From Myxococcales bacterium (GTDB lineage: Bacteria > Myxococcota_A > Polyangia > Polyangiales > Houyiibacteriaceae): a DNA stretch of 64,000 nt. The translations under genes and the position numbers were made by a program. Positions within the stretch are counted from its first letter, which is position 1. The number at the start of each line of letters is the position of its first letter. The DNA is taken from NCBI GenBank assembly GCA_029861865.1, contig JAOTYL010000009.1:105067-169066 (forward strand). The letters are read 5' to 3'. Below the pieces are notes generated by a model. The model saw only the letters and a program-made list of their open reading frames with translations. It had not been told where the DNA came from and searched no databases. Shown in pieces: positions 54,652-62,656 of the stretch.

Positions 54652-55359
54652 ATGCGTCGTTGGAGTTTGGTGTTGGTGTGTGTAATCACGCTCTCGCTTG
54701 CATGCGCGCGCAGTGCTAACGCACAGACGGAGCAGGATTTTGCGATTTGGGCAGCGCTGTTTTTCACGGCGCAAGTCTACGCGGATAGCCCGAGCCCCAT
54801 CTTCTGGCTCGACGTACATGCACGGCGTGGCGACGTCGGCACCGTCCACATTCTTCGACCGGGAGCGGGTTTCGCGTTTGCGCCCTGGGGGTCCCTTTGG
54901 GTCGGATACGCCTGGGTCCCGAGTTGGATCGATGCGACGGGAGAGCGGAGGGATGAACAACGCGTTTGGGAGCAGCTGATACTGGATTACACGAGCTCGT
55001 CTGGGCTTTACTTTCAGTCGCGAAGTCGGTTCGAGCAGCGGTTCTTGAAGGGCGCAAGCGGCACTGCACATCGCTTTCGTGAGCTCATCCGTCTCAACTA
55101 CCGGCCTAGGAAGAGAGTTCCGGTTGGGATCGCACTCTGGGACGAGGTGTTTGTCGGCATCCAAGGGGCGACCTGGGCTAAGCAGGGGTTCGACCAGAAC
55201 CGCGTATTCCTGGGGCTCGCCGTCTACGCCTTCGAGAAGCTCTTCCGCGTCGAGGTGGGTTACTTGAACGTCTATTTATCGCGCCAGCAGGACCGACTCG
55301 ACCACGTGCTCTCGGTGAACTTCTTCGTGTCGTTCAAGGGGAGGCAGTACACCCGCTGA
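54652..55359 (+). CDS. DUF2490-type outer-membrane beta-barrel protein
   Basis: 235 residues. Signal peptide (ends near ANAQTEQD), then about ten amphipathic strands with an aromatic-rich pattern: FAIWAALFFTAQVYAD, GAGFAFAPWGSLWVGYAWV, LYFQSRSRFEQRFL, FRELIRLNYRP, FRVEVGYLNVYL and VLSVNFFVSF. The ERRDEQRVWEQL and RxEQRF motifs fit DUF2490. Likely cotranscribed with the TRAP binder. Confidence 0.7.
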   Translation: MRRWSLVLVCVITLSLACARSANAQTEQDFAIWAALFFTAQVYADSPSPIFWLDVHARRGDVGTVHILRPGAGFAFAPWGSLWVGYAWVPSWIDATGERRDEQRVWEQLILDYTSSSGLYFQSRSRFEQRFLKGASGTAHRFRELIRLNYRPRKRVPVGIALWDEVFVGIQGATWAKQGFDQNRVFLGLAVYAFEKLFRVEVGYLNVYLSRQQDRLDHVLSVNFFVSFKGRQYTR

Positions 55360-55368
55360 CCGAGGCCA

Positions 55369-55389
55369 AAAAGGGGACTGTCCCCTTTT
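55369..55389. terminator. 21-bp palindrome, probable bidirectional terminator
   Basis: AAAAGGGGAC-T-GTCCCCTTTT, perfectly symmetrical, in the 28-base gap between convergent genes; its final T pair lies in the GMC gene's stop codon. The flanking A and T tracts give a terminator for both strands. The same sequence occurs at 58024-58044. Confidence 0.7.
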
Positions 55390-57007
55390 ACGCGCTGAAC
55401 TGCGAAGCTAGCTTGGTCGAGAGCTTGAGGACCAACCCGTAGATGGAGAGCTGGGGGTTTGCGCCGATGCTCGTCGGGAAGAGGGAGCCATCCATCACGT
55501 AGAGGTTGGACAGATGATGGAACTTCCCGTCGCTGTTCGTGACGCTCCTCGTTTCGTCTTCGCCCATGGCGCTTCCGCCCATCACATGCGCGCTGCCCAC
55601 CGTCACTTTGTGTGGGGCGTAGTTGAACCCCGCGATAGCGGCCTTGGCCTCGGTCCACGAACGATAGTGCTCAGCCTCTTTGTGGGCCGGTCGCGCGGTT
55701 TTCGCGCCCGTAGCGAACTGCATTTCGACCATCGTGTGCCATGCCCGGCGCACGCCCTCCAGCAGATAGGAATTGAGCTCATAGTCGATGATCGGCTCGC
55801 CGCGGTCGTTGAGCTCGATGGAGCCGCCCTGGCTTCGCTCGTCGAACCCATCGCGCATGAGGGCGATCATGCATTGTGTGTTGATGAGCTTGTCCATGCT
55901 CTCCGTCAGCATGTCGCCCCCCGCTCCGTAGAAAGCGGCGGCAAAGGCCGGCTGCAACGGCGGCACCTCTAGCTTGAAATTGACGGGCCCGGTGTCGATG
56001 GTCTGCCATTGAAAGTGGTCGGAATAGATCGACTGCGGCGCCCCGTAGTACGGGTCGATCCCCTTGTCGTAAATCCCCATCGACAGCGTCGTCGGATGAA
56101 GGAACGTGCGTTTGCCGATTCGCCCGTGGGGGTCGGGAACCTTCGAACGAAGAAGAATCGCCGGCGTGTTGATGCCGCCGCCGGCCAATACGGTACGAGC
56201 CGCACGGACTTTGATCGTCTTTCCGGTCGTTCCCCAGCCGTCCGGCGTCAATGCAGAAGCCTCGACCCCCACGACGGTGTCGCCTTCGACCCACACGCGC
56301 TCGGCCCGAGCGTGGTGGATGAGCTTGGCTTTGTTGTCGAGGGCCGTTGGGATCGTGGTCACCAACATGGATTGCTTCGCATCGACGGGGCAACCAAGAC
56401 CGCAATAGCCGAGGTTCAAGCAACCTCTCACGTTGCGATGAATCGTGGCCCACGAGTAACCGAGCTTCTCCGAGGCGGCTCTGAGCGTGTCGTTGTTTGG
56501 GTTTGGAGGCATCCCCCACTTTTCGATGTTGAGCCGGGTTTCCATCTGCTGGAAGTACGGTGCGAGCTCCTCGACCGAGCACCCAGTGACGCCCATGCTG
56601 TCGGCCCAGAACTTCAGGGTCTCGGGCGGCGTTCGAAAGCTCGTCGTCCAGTTGACGGTGGTCGAGCCCCCTACGGATCGACCCTGCAGAATCGTGATCG
56701 AGCCGCTCTTGTTCGCTCGGCCGGTGCCTTCTTGATAGAGGTCTCGATAGGCAGCCCGTTCCTGCATGTCGAATTGACTCGAGCTCTTGAGGGGGCCGGC
56801 CTCGAGCAACACGACGCTCAGGCCAGCTTTGCTCAAGTTCTCGGCTGCAGTCCCTCCGCCGGCGCCGGTACCGACGATCACCACGTCGGCTTCGAGCTCG
56901 AGGGGCGCGGCGAGCTCGGTCGCATTAGTGATGTCCCAGCCGCGCTCTTCGGCCTTGCGGTAGGGGTCGGTGGTGCTCCCAAGCGTGATGGTCGATAGAT
57001 CCGTCAC
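55388..57007 (-). CDS. GMC-family FAD oxidoreductase
   Basis: 539 residues from a GTG at 57007. ADP-binding VVIVGTGAGGGTAAENL (about 41-57) with LLEAG after it; LQGRSVGGSTTVNW (GMC signature region); CGLGCPVDAKQSML; C-terminal GSAHVMGGSAMGED and DGSLFPTSIGANPQLSIYGL holding the active-site His/Asn. Oxidises alcohol groups; substrate unknown. Its GTG overlaps the TGA of the upstream partner (GTGA), so translation is coupled. Confidence 0.85.
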   Translation of the reverse strand: MTDLSTITLGSTTDPYRKAEERGWDITNATELAAPLELEADVVIVGTGAGGGTAAENLSKAGLSVVLLEAGPLKSSSQFDMQERAAYRDLYQEGTGRANKSGSITILQGRSVGGSTTVNWTTSFRTPPETLKFWADSMGVTGCSVEELAPYFQQMETRLNIEKWGMPPNPNNDTLRAASEKLGYSWATIHRNVRGCLNLGYCGLGCPVDAKQSMLVTTIPTALDNKAKLIHHARAERVWVEGDTVVGVEASALTPDGWGTTGKTIKVRAARTVLAGGGINTPAILLRSKVPDPHGRIGKRTFLHPTTLSMGIYDKGIDPYYGAPQSIYSDHFQWQTIDTGPVNFKLEVPPLQPAFAAAFYGAGGDMLTESMDKLINTQCMIALMRDGFDERSQGGSIELNDRGEPIIDYELNSYLLEGVRRAWHTMVEMQFATGAKTARPAHKEAEHYRSWTEAKAAIAGFNYAPHKVTVGSAHVMGGSAMGEDETRSVTNSDGKFHHLSNLYVMDGSLFPTSIGANPQLSIYGLVLKLSTKLASQFSA

Positions 57008-57573
57008 GGCGTTCCCTCCACCTTGCCAGCTTCTACTTGAGCGAGGTCGCCTTGGACCTTCGTCGGGGGACCAGGGTACCCGGTGCTTGCGAGATATTCG
57101 GGGACGAGATAGTAGCCGCTGGCGATCAGTCGGATCAACGCCGCATAGATCGCATTGAGTGGCTCGATGTTGCTGTCGCGAAGGCGACCCAGAGCATCGT
57201 CCGTGTCTTGTACGGTGGCCTTCGACCAACTGGACCACTGGCCGGTCATCAGCCCGCGCGTCGGCATGAAGTTGAGCACATCAAAGGCCTGCATGACTAG
57301 GTCGACGACGATTTGCGAAGTGTCACCGAGCAGGGTGTCGAAGGACTTGACGGTGCGGTCGATCTTGTCGGTATCGCCAGGACCTACGTGTCCGGCCATC
57401 ACGGATGGCGTGAGGGCGGTCAGCAGCTCGACGTCCTCGGGTCGGAGAAAGCGCATCCCGGAGGCCGCGTTGCTCGAAGTGCAACCCGAGAGCCATGCCC
57501 CGGTGCTCATCGTAGACAGTGCCGCAGCCCCCGCAGCCGAGAGCTTCATGAAGTTTCGTCGATCGGTATGCAT
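57004..57573 (-). CDS. Tat lipoprotein, gluconate 2-dehydrogenase subunit 3-like
   Basis: 189 residues. TDRRNFMK twin-arginine signal, lipobox LSGC (about Cys31), then a helical domain with FLRPEDVELLTALTPSVM, as in the small subunit of gluconate/GMC dehydrogenases. The partner flavoprotein has no signal of its own, so this subunit probably carries it across the membrane folded. ATG 57573 is set by the Tat motif. Confidence 0.75.
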   Translation of the reverse strand: MHTDRRNFMKLSAAGAAALSTMSTGAWLSGCTSSNAASGMRFLRPEDVELLTALTPSVMAGHVGPGDTDKIDRTVKSFDTLLGDTSQIVVDLVMQAFDVLNFMPTRGLMTGQWSSWSKATVQDTDDALGRLRDSNIEPLNAIYAALIRLIASGYYLVPEYLASTGYPGPPTKVQGDLAQVEAGKVEGTP

Positions 57574-57630
57574 TCGAGTGGAGGAGCATACCCCAACCCG
57601 GAGGTCCTTCGTCGAACACAATCAAAGCTC

Positions 57631-57786
57631 TCACGAATGAGGGGTACGCATGAAATACTCGCTGGTCGTCACACTTGTAATCTTCCAGATTGGCAGGAAG
57701 GTGGCGACGCTGTGCATCATGATCGCCATGTTCTTGACGAGCTCGAGCCGGTTGCGGGCCCCGTAAAACCTCATCGGATCGGTCAT
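57631..57786 (-). CDS. Possible 51-residue small protein
   Basis: MTDPMRFYGARNRLELVKNM begins a frame that continues with AIMMHSVATFLPIWK and ends at TGA 57631. Composition is protein-like and it points toward the Tat lipoprotein gene 57 bases on, but no clear ribosome site or family is seen. It could be the tail of a lost gene. The remainder of 57574-58085 contains only the palindrome at 58024. Confidence 0.25.
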   Translation of the reverse strand: MTDPMRFYGARNRLELVKNMAIMMHSVATFLPIWKITSVTTSEYFMRTPHS

Positions 57787-58023
57787 ATGTGAGCACGTCT
57801 AAGACGACATTTCGGACATCACGGCTGCGTGGTTGCGTGGCCTCCGACATCGGGCCCTGCCGGCGGAACCAGTGACGCATCCATCCGTCCTTGTGGATGC
57901 GTTTTGGACGCTCCAAAGGGGTTACTGAGACGATGCTCGGCGACCGCTGGCCGTCCGGCCAATCCCGCGGGGAAGGCGACTTCATTCGGTCGTCAAGGGT
58001 TGCCGCCAGCCTTTAGCCACACA

Positions 58024-58044
58024 AAAAGGGGACTGTCCCCTTTT
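58024..58044. repeat. Second copy of the 21-bp palindrome
   Basis: Identical to 55369-55389, 41 bases before the DUF1876 start. Same sequence at two sites 2.6 kb apart indicates a dispersed palindromic unit rather than two independent terminators. Confidence 0.8.
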
Positions 58045-58085
58045 CATTGAATTCCTTATGATCATGACCCCCGAGGAGGTGTCCC

Positions 58086-58352
58086 ATGGCAACGTCAAAG
58101 GCATTCAGGGTGGATCTCAACGTCCTGGAAGAGGGCAACACAACCGGCGCAACCGCGCGGCTGGTGATCGACGGGGAGGAGATCGTGGCGAGCGGCATGG
58201 CTCGGCGCAATCCCGATGACCCGGACATGCCCAGAATCGGCGACGAGTTGGCGATGGCGCGAGCATTGCTTTTGCTAGCCCGCGAGCTCGGCCAAAAAGT
58301 CGATGAAGGCATCGCGGCTTACGAGGGCCACGAGGTTCACGTCCGTATCTAA
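58086..58352 (+). CDS. DUF1876 domain protein
   Basis: 88 residues. FRVDLNVLEEGNTTGATARLVID, SGMARRNPDDPDMPRIGDELAMARAL and a final helix match the DUF1876 dsRBD-like fold, best known from Actinomycetota. GAGGAGG precedes the ATG. Role unknown. Its presence here could reflect transfer; base composition does not stand out. Confidence 0.75.
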   Translation: MATSKAFRVDLNVLEEGNTTGATARLVIDGEEIVASGMARRNPDDPDMPRIGDELAMARALLLLARELGQKVDEGIAAYEGHEVHVRI

Positions 58353-58374
58353 TGCTCCCGCGCGGGCGTCTCCT

Positions 58375-59751
58375 CTAGTCGGGAAGCGCTCGCCCCAACA
58401 TCATTCGCTGCATTTGGTGAAAGTCTGCAAGGGCTTCGGGATTGTTCGCGCGCAACGGGTACGGTGCCCCAATCGCGCGGGCTGCCACGAGCCCAGACAT
58501 GAACGACAAGTCGTGACCACCCTCGGGGGTAGTGAACGTGCCGCAATAAAAGATGTCGTTCTTTCCTTGAAGGAACCGCATTGCAGTCATGATGAGCAGA
58601 TTGCGAAGGCAAAGCGTGTGATTCGCGCGCGGTAGGTCGATGCGTGCCTGCACTTTGTCTATCGGCTTGTCCGAATTGAAGGTGACCAGCATCGGAACGC
58701 CATACTGATTGAGCCCCGGGTAGCGGGAAGAGAGCACGAAGGTGCACTCGAGCGATCCTTTGCCATCGAGCTCGACGTAGGTGTTGAAATTGGAGGTGAT
58801 TTCGTCCCGCTGCGCGTCGGGGAAAATGCTCGCATCCGAGTGCACGACGAACTTCGAGAAAGTCGGGTCCACGTCGTCGACGTACTGGGAGTGACTGAAC
58901 AAGAGCTGCTGCAACCAGGTCGGAGACTCGAGCGCGTCCAATACGGAATGGGCATCGCATGCAAAAACGACCTTGTCCGCTTCGTAGCGGCGCCCTTTGC
59001 TGTCTTCGAGGACGAAGCATGCGTTTTCGCGAGCGACTCTCGTGATCTTGTGATCGGTATGCACCCGCTCGGCAAAGGCTGCAGTCATTCGTTCGAACAC
59101 CCGACGCGGGGGGCCATCCCAGGTCCCCATCCGGCAGGGCTTTTCGAGCGGCACGATGCTTTCCAGGATCGGCAGGATGACGGCGGGAATGCGTTTCATC
59201 GATGTCGTGATGAATGTCGCACAATGAACCGGCACGAAAATCTCGTGCCAGAAATCCTTCGAAATACCGAACAGACGGGCCATCCAATAAAGTGGAATGA
59301 CGTTCATCGGATTGAAAAACGAGAAATGGTAAATCGAGTCGTGCCTGTCCTTCGGAAGGAAGAAATCACAAACCCGTGAGACGAAGGCTACGAGCCTTCT
59401 CCATCGCTTGAATTGTCCAACGAAGCGCTTGTCGAGCGTCGACTCTCCGTCCTGTCGGAAATCCCCGTCGGGGCTTCGAACGAAATACGAAATTGGGAGT
59501 GTCGTTCTTCCGAGGCCGAGCGCATCGAGAAGGAGATGGTAGTTGTGGTAATACCTCTCGGGCCAAGCGATGACGAGCAGTGGCGACTCCGCATACCCGT
59601 TTTCTACGGTCCAGCGAAACGTCTTCGCATTGCCGCCGAGAGCCGATGCCTTCTCGAACAACTGGACCTCATATCCGGCTCGATCGAGGGACCAGGCCGC
59701 CCCCACCCCCGCGATGCCACCCCCAACGATTGCGACTTTCCGATTCCCCAT
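58375..59751 (-). CDS. FAD-dependent amine oxidase/desaturase-like oxidoreductase
   Basis: 458 residues. Starts straight with the FAD-binding VAIVGGGIAGVGAAWSLDRAG (6-26) and ends with FYCGTFTTPEGGHDLSFMSG, the second FAD contact. The NAD(P)-binding-protein-like family includes amine oxidases, carotenoid/phytoene desaturases and the cyclopropane-associated oxidoreductases. FFNPMNVIPLYWMAR and PVHCATFIT fit the last. Substrate unknown. Divergent from the metallopeptidase across 115 bases. Confidence 0.75.
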   Translation of the reverse strand: MGNRKVAIVGGGIAGVGAAWSLDRAGYEVQLFEKASALGGNAKTFRWTVENGYAESPLLVIAWPERYYHNYHLLLDALGLGRTTLPISYFVRSPDGDFRQDGESTLDKRFVGQFKRWRRLVAFVSRVCDFFLPKDRHDSIYHFSFFNPMNVIPLYWMARLFGISKDFWHEIFVPVHCATFITTSMKRIPAVILPILESIVPLEKPCRMGTWDGPPRRVFERMTAAFAERVHTDHKITRVARENACFVLEDSKGRRYEADKVVFACDAHSVLDALESPTWLQQLLFSHSQYVDDVDPTFSKFVVHSDASIFPDAQRDEITSNFNTYVELDGKGSLECTFVLSSRYPGLNQYGVPMLVTFNSDKPIDKVQARIDLPRANHTLCLRNLLIMTAMRFLQGKNDIFYCGTFTTPEGGHDLSFMSGLVAARAIGAPYPLRANNPEALADFHQMQRMMLGRALPD

Positions 59752-59866
59752 GCGGCGCGACCAGTGCGGCGCGACTCATAGCACGCGACCGCGCCGTACA
59801 CGAATCCGAATCTCAGCCGTTTCTCCATTTGTAGAGAGCAGAAACTTCGGTCAAGCTCGCCGGTTC

Positions 59867-60883
59867 GTGCCAACCGACTGGGAAAGCCTGCCCACCGAAG
59901 AACTTCTCGACGTGCGCCTGTGTGACCTGGGGGTCACCATCTCTCGGACCTGGCTCGAAGACTGTCTCGAGCGCTTGAGGGACGAGCTCGCCAGCGCTGG
60001 CTTGAAGCGATTCCGGTTGCACGCATGGCTGAGCGACGAGTGGTGTTGCCCGGACGGCATTCCGGGCATCGGCGTTCCTTTTTACTTGGCACACCCTCGT
60101 TTGATGCGCCTCGAACGTCAGATGATGTTCGAGGTCGAGGGCGGCACTCGAGTCGACTGCATGCGATTGCTCCGGCACGAAGCGGGGCACGCCCTTCAGC
60201 ACGCGTACAACCTGCAGCGCCGCAAGCGTTGGCAGCAAGCCTTTGGCCGCGCCTCAGAACCCTACCCCGATTACTACCGCCCGAATCCGTTGAGCAGAGA
60301 CTTCGTCGAACACCTCGATGGTTGGTACGCTCAGGCACATCCAGTTGAAGACTTCGCAGAAACCTTCGCAGTCTGGCTAGCGCCCCGTTCAAACTGGCGG
60401 AAACGTTACGAGCATTCCCCGGCCCTCGAAAAGCTCGAGTACATGAACGACCTCGCAGCCGATCTGTCGGACAAGAAGCCCCAGGTGCGTTCCCGGGCAA
60501 CACCGTATTCGCTTCCACGCCTTCGATACACGCTTCGACGCCACTACGAGCGCCGCCAAGAACACTACAGCCCGGGGTTCAGCGACGAGTACGACCGCGA
60601 TCTTCGCAAGATCTTCAGTGACTCGCCACGCTACAGGAACAACGAAACCGCAGCTTCTTTCCTCCGCCGCAATCGCCGCCAAATCCGCGAGCAAATCGCG
60701 CTTTTCACGGGCGAGTACCAATTCACTGTCGACCAGGTGCTTCGTGATATCATCGGGCGGTGTCGTGAGCTTCGGCTGCGGCTCACAAAGGGGGAGCGTC
60801 AGACGAAGCTCGACTTCGCCATCATGTTGACGGTGCACACCGTGCACCTGTTGCACCGACGGGACACATGGCATCCACTGTAA
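59867..60883 (+). CDS. Putative zinc metallopeptidase
   Basis: 338 residues. Zinc motif HEAGH (H104-H108) in LLRHEAGHALQHAYNL and a downstream E165 in HPVEDFAETFAVWL as probable third ligand; SDEWCCPDGIPGIGVPFYLAHPRL and RPNPLSRDFVEHLDGWYAQ are family-conserved segments. No signal peptide, so cytoplasmic. No ATG exists at the N-terminus; GTG 59867 (PTDWESLPTEEL) fits the family start. Its 3' end overlaps the ATP-grasp gene by 16 bases, so the two form one unit. Confidence 0.7.
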   Translation: MPTDWESLPTEELLDVRLCDLGVTISRTWLEDCLERLRDELASAGLKRFRLHAWLSDEWCCPDGIPGIGVPFYLAHPRLMRLERQMMFEVEGGTRVDCMRLLRHEAGHALQHAYNLQRRKRWQQAFGRASEPYPDYYRPNPLSRDFVEHLDGWYAQAHPVEDFAETFAVWLAPRSNWRKRYEHSPALEKLEYMNDLAADLSDKKPQVRSRATPYSLPRLRYTLRRHYERRQEHYSPGFSDEYDRDLRKIFSDSPRYRNNETAASFLRRNRRQIREQIALFTGEYQFTVDQVLRDIIGRCRELRLRLTKGERQTKLDFAIMLTVHTVHLLHRRDTWHPL

Positions 60884-61899
60884 GACGACGGCGAATCATC
60901 GTTCTCGTGCACAGTACCCTCATCCCGCCCGACGACATCAGTAATCTCAAACCCGAAGAGATCGCACCATTCAAGACCGAGCATGACGTGCGCGAGGGCC
61001 TGCGTTCGCTTGGTCATGAAGTCATGGTGGTGGGTCTAAGCGACGAGCTCGCTCCGCTGCGAAAGGCGATCGAAGAGCTAAAGCCTCACGTCGTCTTCAA
61101 CTTACTCGAGGAGTTCGACGGAGAAGCGATCTTCGACGCACACGTCGTGGGCTACCTAGAGCTCCAGAGGACCCCGTACACCGGCTGCAACCCACGTGGG
61201 CTCCTACTGGCCCGCGACAAGGCCTTGTCGAAGAAAGTGCTCGCGTATCACCGCATTCGGGTACCGAGGTTTCGAGTCTTTCCACGTTATCGAAAGATCA
61301 AGCGTCCGCCACGGCTCGAATTCCCACTGATCGTCAAGTCTCTCATCGAAGAAGGGAGCTATGGGATTGCGCAAGCCTCGGTGGTCAACAACGACAAGGC
61401 ACTCGAAGAACGGGTCGCGTTCATTCATGAGAAGATTCGGACCGACGCCGTGGTCGAGCAGTACATCGCTGGGCGAGAGCTCTATGCTTCGGTGCTTGGA
61501 AACCATCGGCTCAACGTGCTCCCTACCTGGGAGATCTTTCTCGACAAGCTACCCGACGACGCGGCAAGAATCGCTACCCGAAAAGTCAAGTGGGACTACG
61601 AGTACCAGGAGAAGCACGGCGTTCGCATCGGGCGCGCCAAGGGCCTTTCCGAGGAGCTCGAGCGCCAGATCCAGAGGCTATCTCGCCGTATCTGTCGCCG
61701 CCTCGGGACCGACGGATGCGTTCGAATCGACTACCGCCTCGATGAGCAAGGCAAGCTGTATTTCCTCGAAGCCAACCCCAACCCAGACATCGGCGACGGC
61801 GAAGAGTTCGCGAGCGCAGCCAAGGCGGCCGGCATCAGCTATCCCGCTCTCCTACAAAAGGTCGTCAACCTGGGCATCCGCCGCGCCGAACACGGATAG
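60868..61899 (+). CDS. ATP-grasp ligase (D-Ala-D-Ala ligase-like)
   Basis: 343 residues. Pre-ATP-grasp part with VVFNLLEEFDGEAIFDAHVVGYLELQRTPYTGCNPRGLLLARDKALSK, central domain FPLIVKSLIEEGSYGIAQASVV, VVEQYIAGRELYASVLGN, and the metal-binding end CVRIDYRLDEQGKLYFLEANPNPDIG. It condenses a carboxylate with an amine using ATP. It is not a canonical Ddl: it is paired by overlap with a metallopeptidase, suggesting peptide or amino-acid conjugate synthesis and turnover. Confidence 0.8.
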   Translation: MASTVRRRRIIVLVHSTLIPPDDISNLKPEEIAPFKTEHDVREGLRSLGHEVMVVGLSDELAPLRKAIEELKPHVVFNLLEEFDGEAIFDAHVVGYLELQRTPYTGCNPRGLLLARDKALSKKVLAYHRIRVPRFRVFPRYRKIKRPPRLEFPLIVKSLIEEGSYGIAQASVVNNDKALEERVAFIHEKIRTDAVVEQYIAGRELYASVLGNHRLNVLPTWEIFLDKLPDDAARIATRKVKWDYEYQEKHGVRIGRAKGLSEELERQIQRLSRRICRRLGTDGCVRIDYRLDEQGKLYFLEANPNPDIGDGEEFASAAKAAGISYPALLQKVVNLGIRRAEHG

Positions 61900-61924
61900 C
61901 CGCGGCGCGTCACTCGGTTTGTGC

Positions 61925-62407
61925 CTACATGAACGTCTGCGTGAGGTACGCGCGAAAACACTCGACTTCGTCGTTGGTCCACGGTGTCTCGGGCGCCAAT
62001 GGCATGCGAGAGCCGAAGCCTGGATTGTTGGTGAGCTTCCGCAACAGAAAGCTGTCTTCGACGCACTCGGAATCGATGAACGGCGTCCCACTCAGGCTTA
62101 GCTGGTCTACCAATGGGGCCAACGCCGCTTGCACCGTCGTTCCGGGGTCGGTTAGATCGAGCTCCATGCTGCTCTGAGTGCTGCCACTGGAATGACAGCT
62201 CCCCGCAGCAGGATCCCCCGCACAGCCCTCGAGCTTGGTGCGAAGCACGTCAGACTCGAACGCGGGATCGAAACAGGAGGTCGGCGTGTTCTCGCAAAGC
62301 TCCATAAACGGGGGTCCTCCGCTGCCGCTGTCGCCGCAGGCGATGAGCGAGGAAACCCCGAATGCTATGGTCATCATTTGAAGCTTGATCGTCCGTCTTT
62401 GAAGCAT
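61925..62407 (-). CDS. Lipoprotein with cytochrome-like segment lacking CxxCH
   Basis: 160 residues. Signal peptide with lipobox LIAC (about Cys24). GCAGDPAAGSCHSSGSTQSS is placed where planctomycete-type cytochrome domains have CxxCH, followed by the usual ELDLTDPG, DSFLLRKLTNNPGFGSRMPLAPETPW and ECFRAYL pattern. The Cys-Cys spacing is wrong for covalent heme, so it is probably a heme-less relative. Divergent from the DUF1588-like gene. Confidence 0.6.
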   Translation of the reverse strand: MLQRRTIKLQMMTIAFGVSSLIACGDSGSGGPPFMELCENTPTSCFDPAFESDVLRTKLEGCAGDPAAGSCHSSGSTQSSMELDLTDPGTTVQAALAPLVDQLSLSGTPFIDSECVEDSFLLRKLTNNPGFGSRMPLAPETPWTNDEVECFRAYLTQTFM

Positions 62408-62656
62408 GTTCTTACTACCAGTGAAAGTGAAATTTTCTTGTTAGGGTCTAATCATGAGGGAAAATTCGAGCTCTTCCAAAAGAAAAATTCATTCCCCTTT
62501 CGCGCAGAGATCCTGACAGACAGGAGAGATAGTGCAAGCTCGATCACCAAGAAAATCGACCCTAAAGGTTTAGTTTCTTCCTGTATTACCTTGGAATACA
62601 TCTAAATTTTAGGCCTGCAGGGTGTGTTTTCACATGTTAGGGTGTACGTTGTGACA
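62408..62656. promoter_or_regulatory. AT-rich divergent promoter region
   Basis: Clearly lower in GC than its surroundings, with TTAGGGT repeated at 62442 and 62637 and several A/T runs. It separates two divergent lipoprotein genes and must carry both promoters. No operator palindrome is obvious. Confidence 0.5.

Noticed and set aside
62192..62605. 137-residue plus-strand open frame across the divergent promoter
   Set aside because: Half lies antisense to the 61925-62407 lipoprotein and the rest in AT-rich promoter DNA; no ribosome site.
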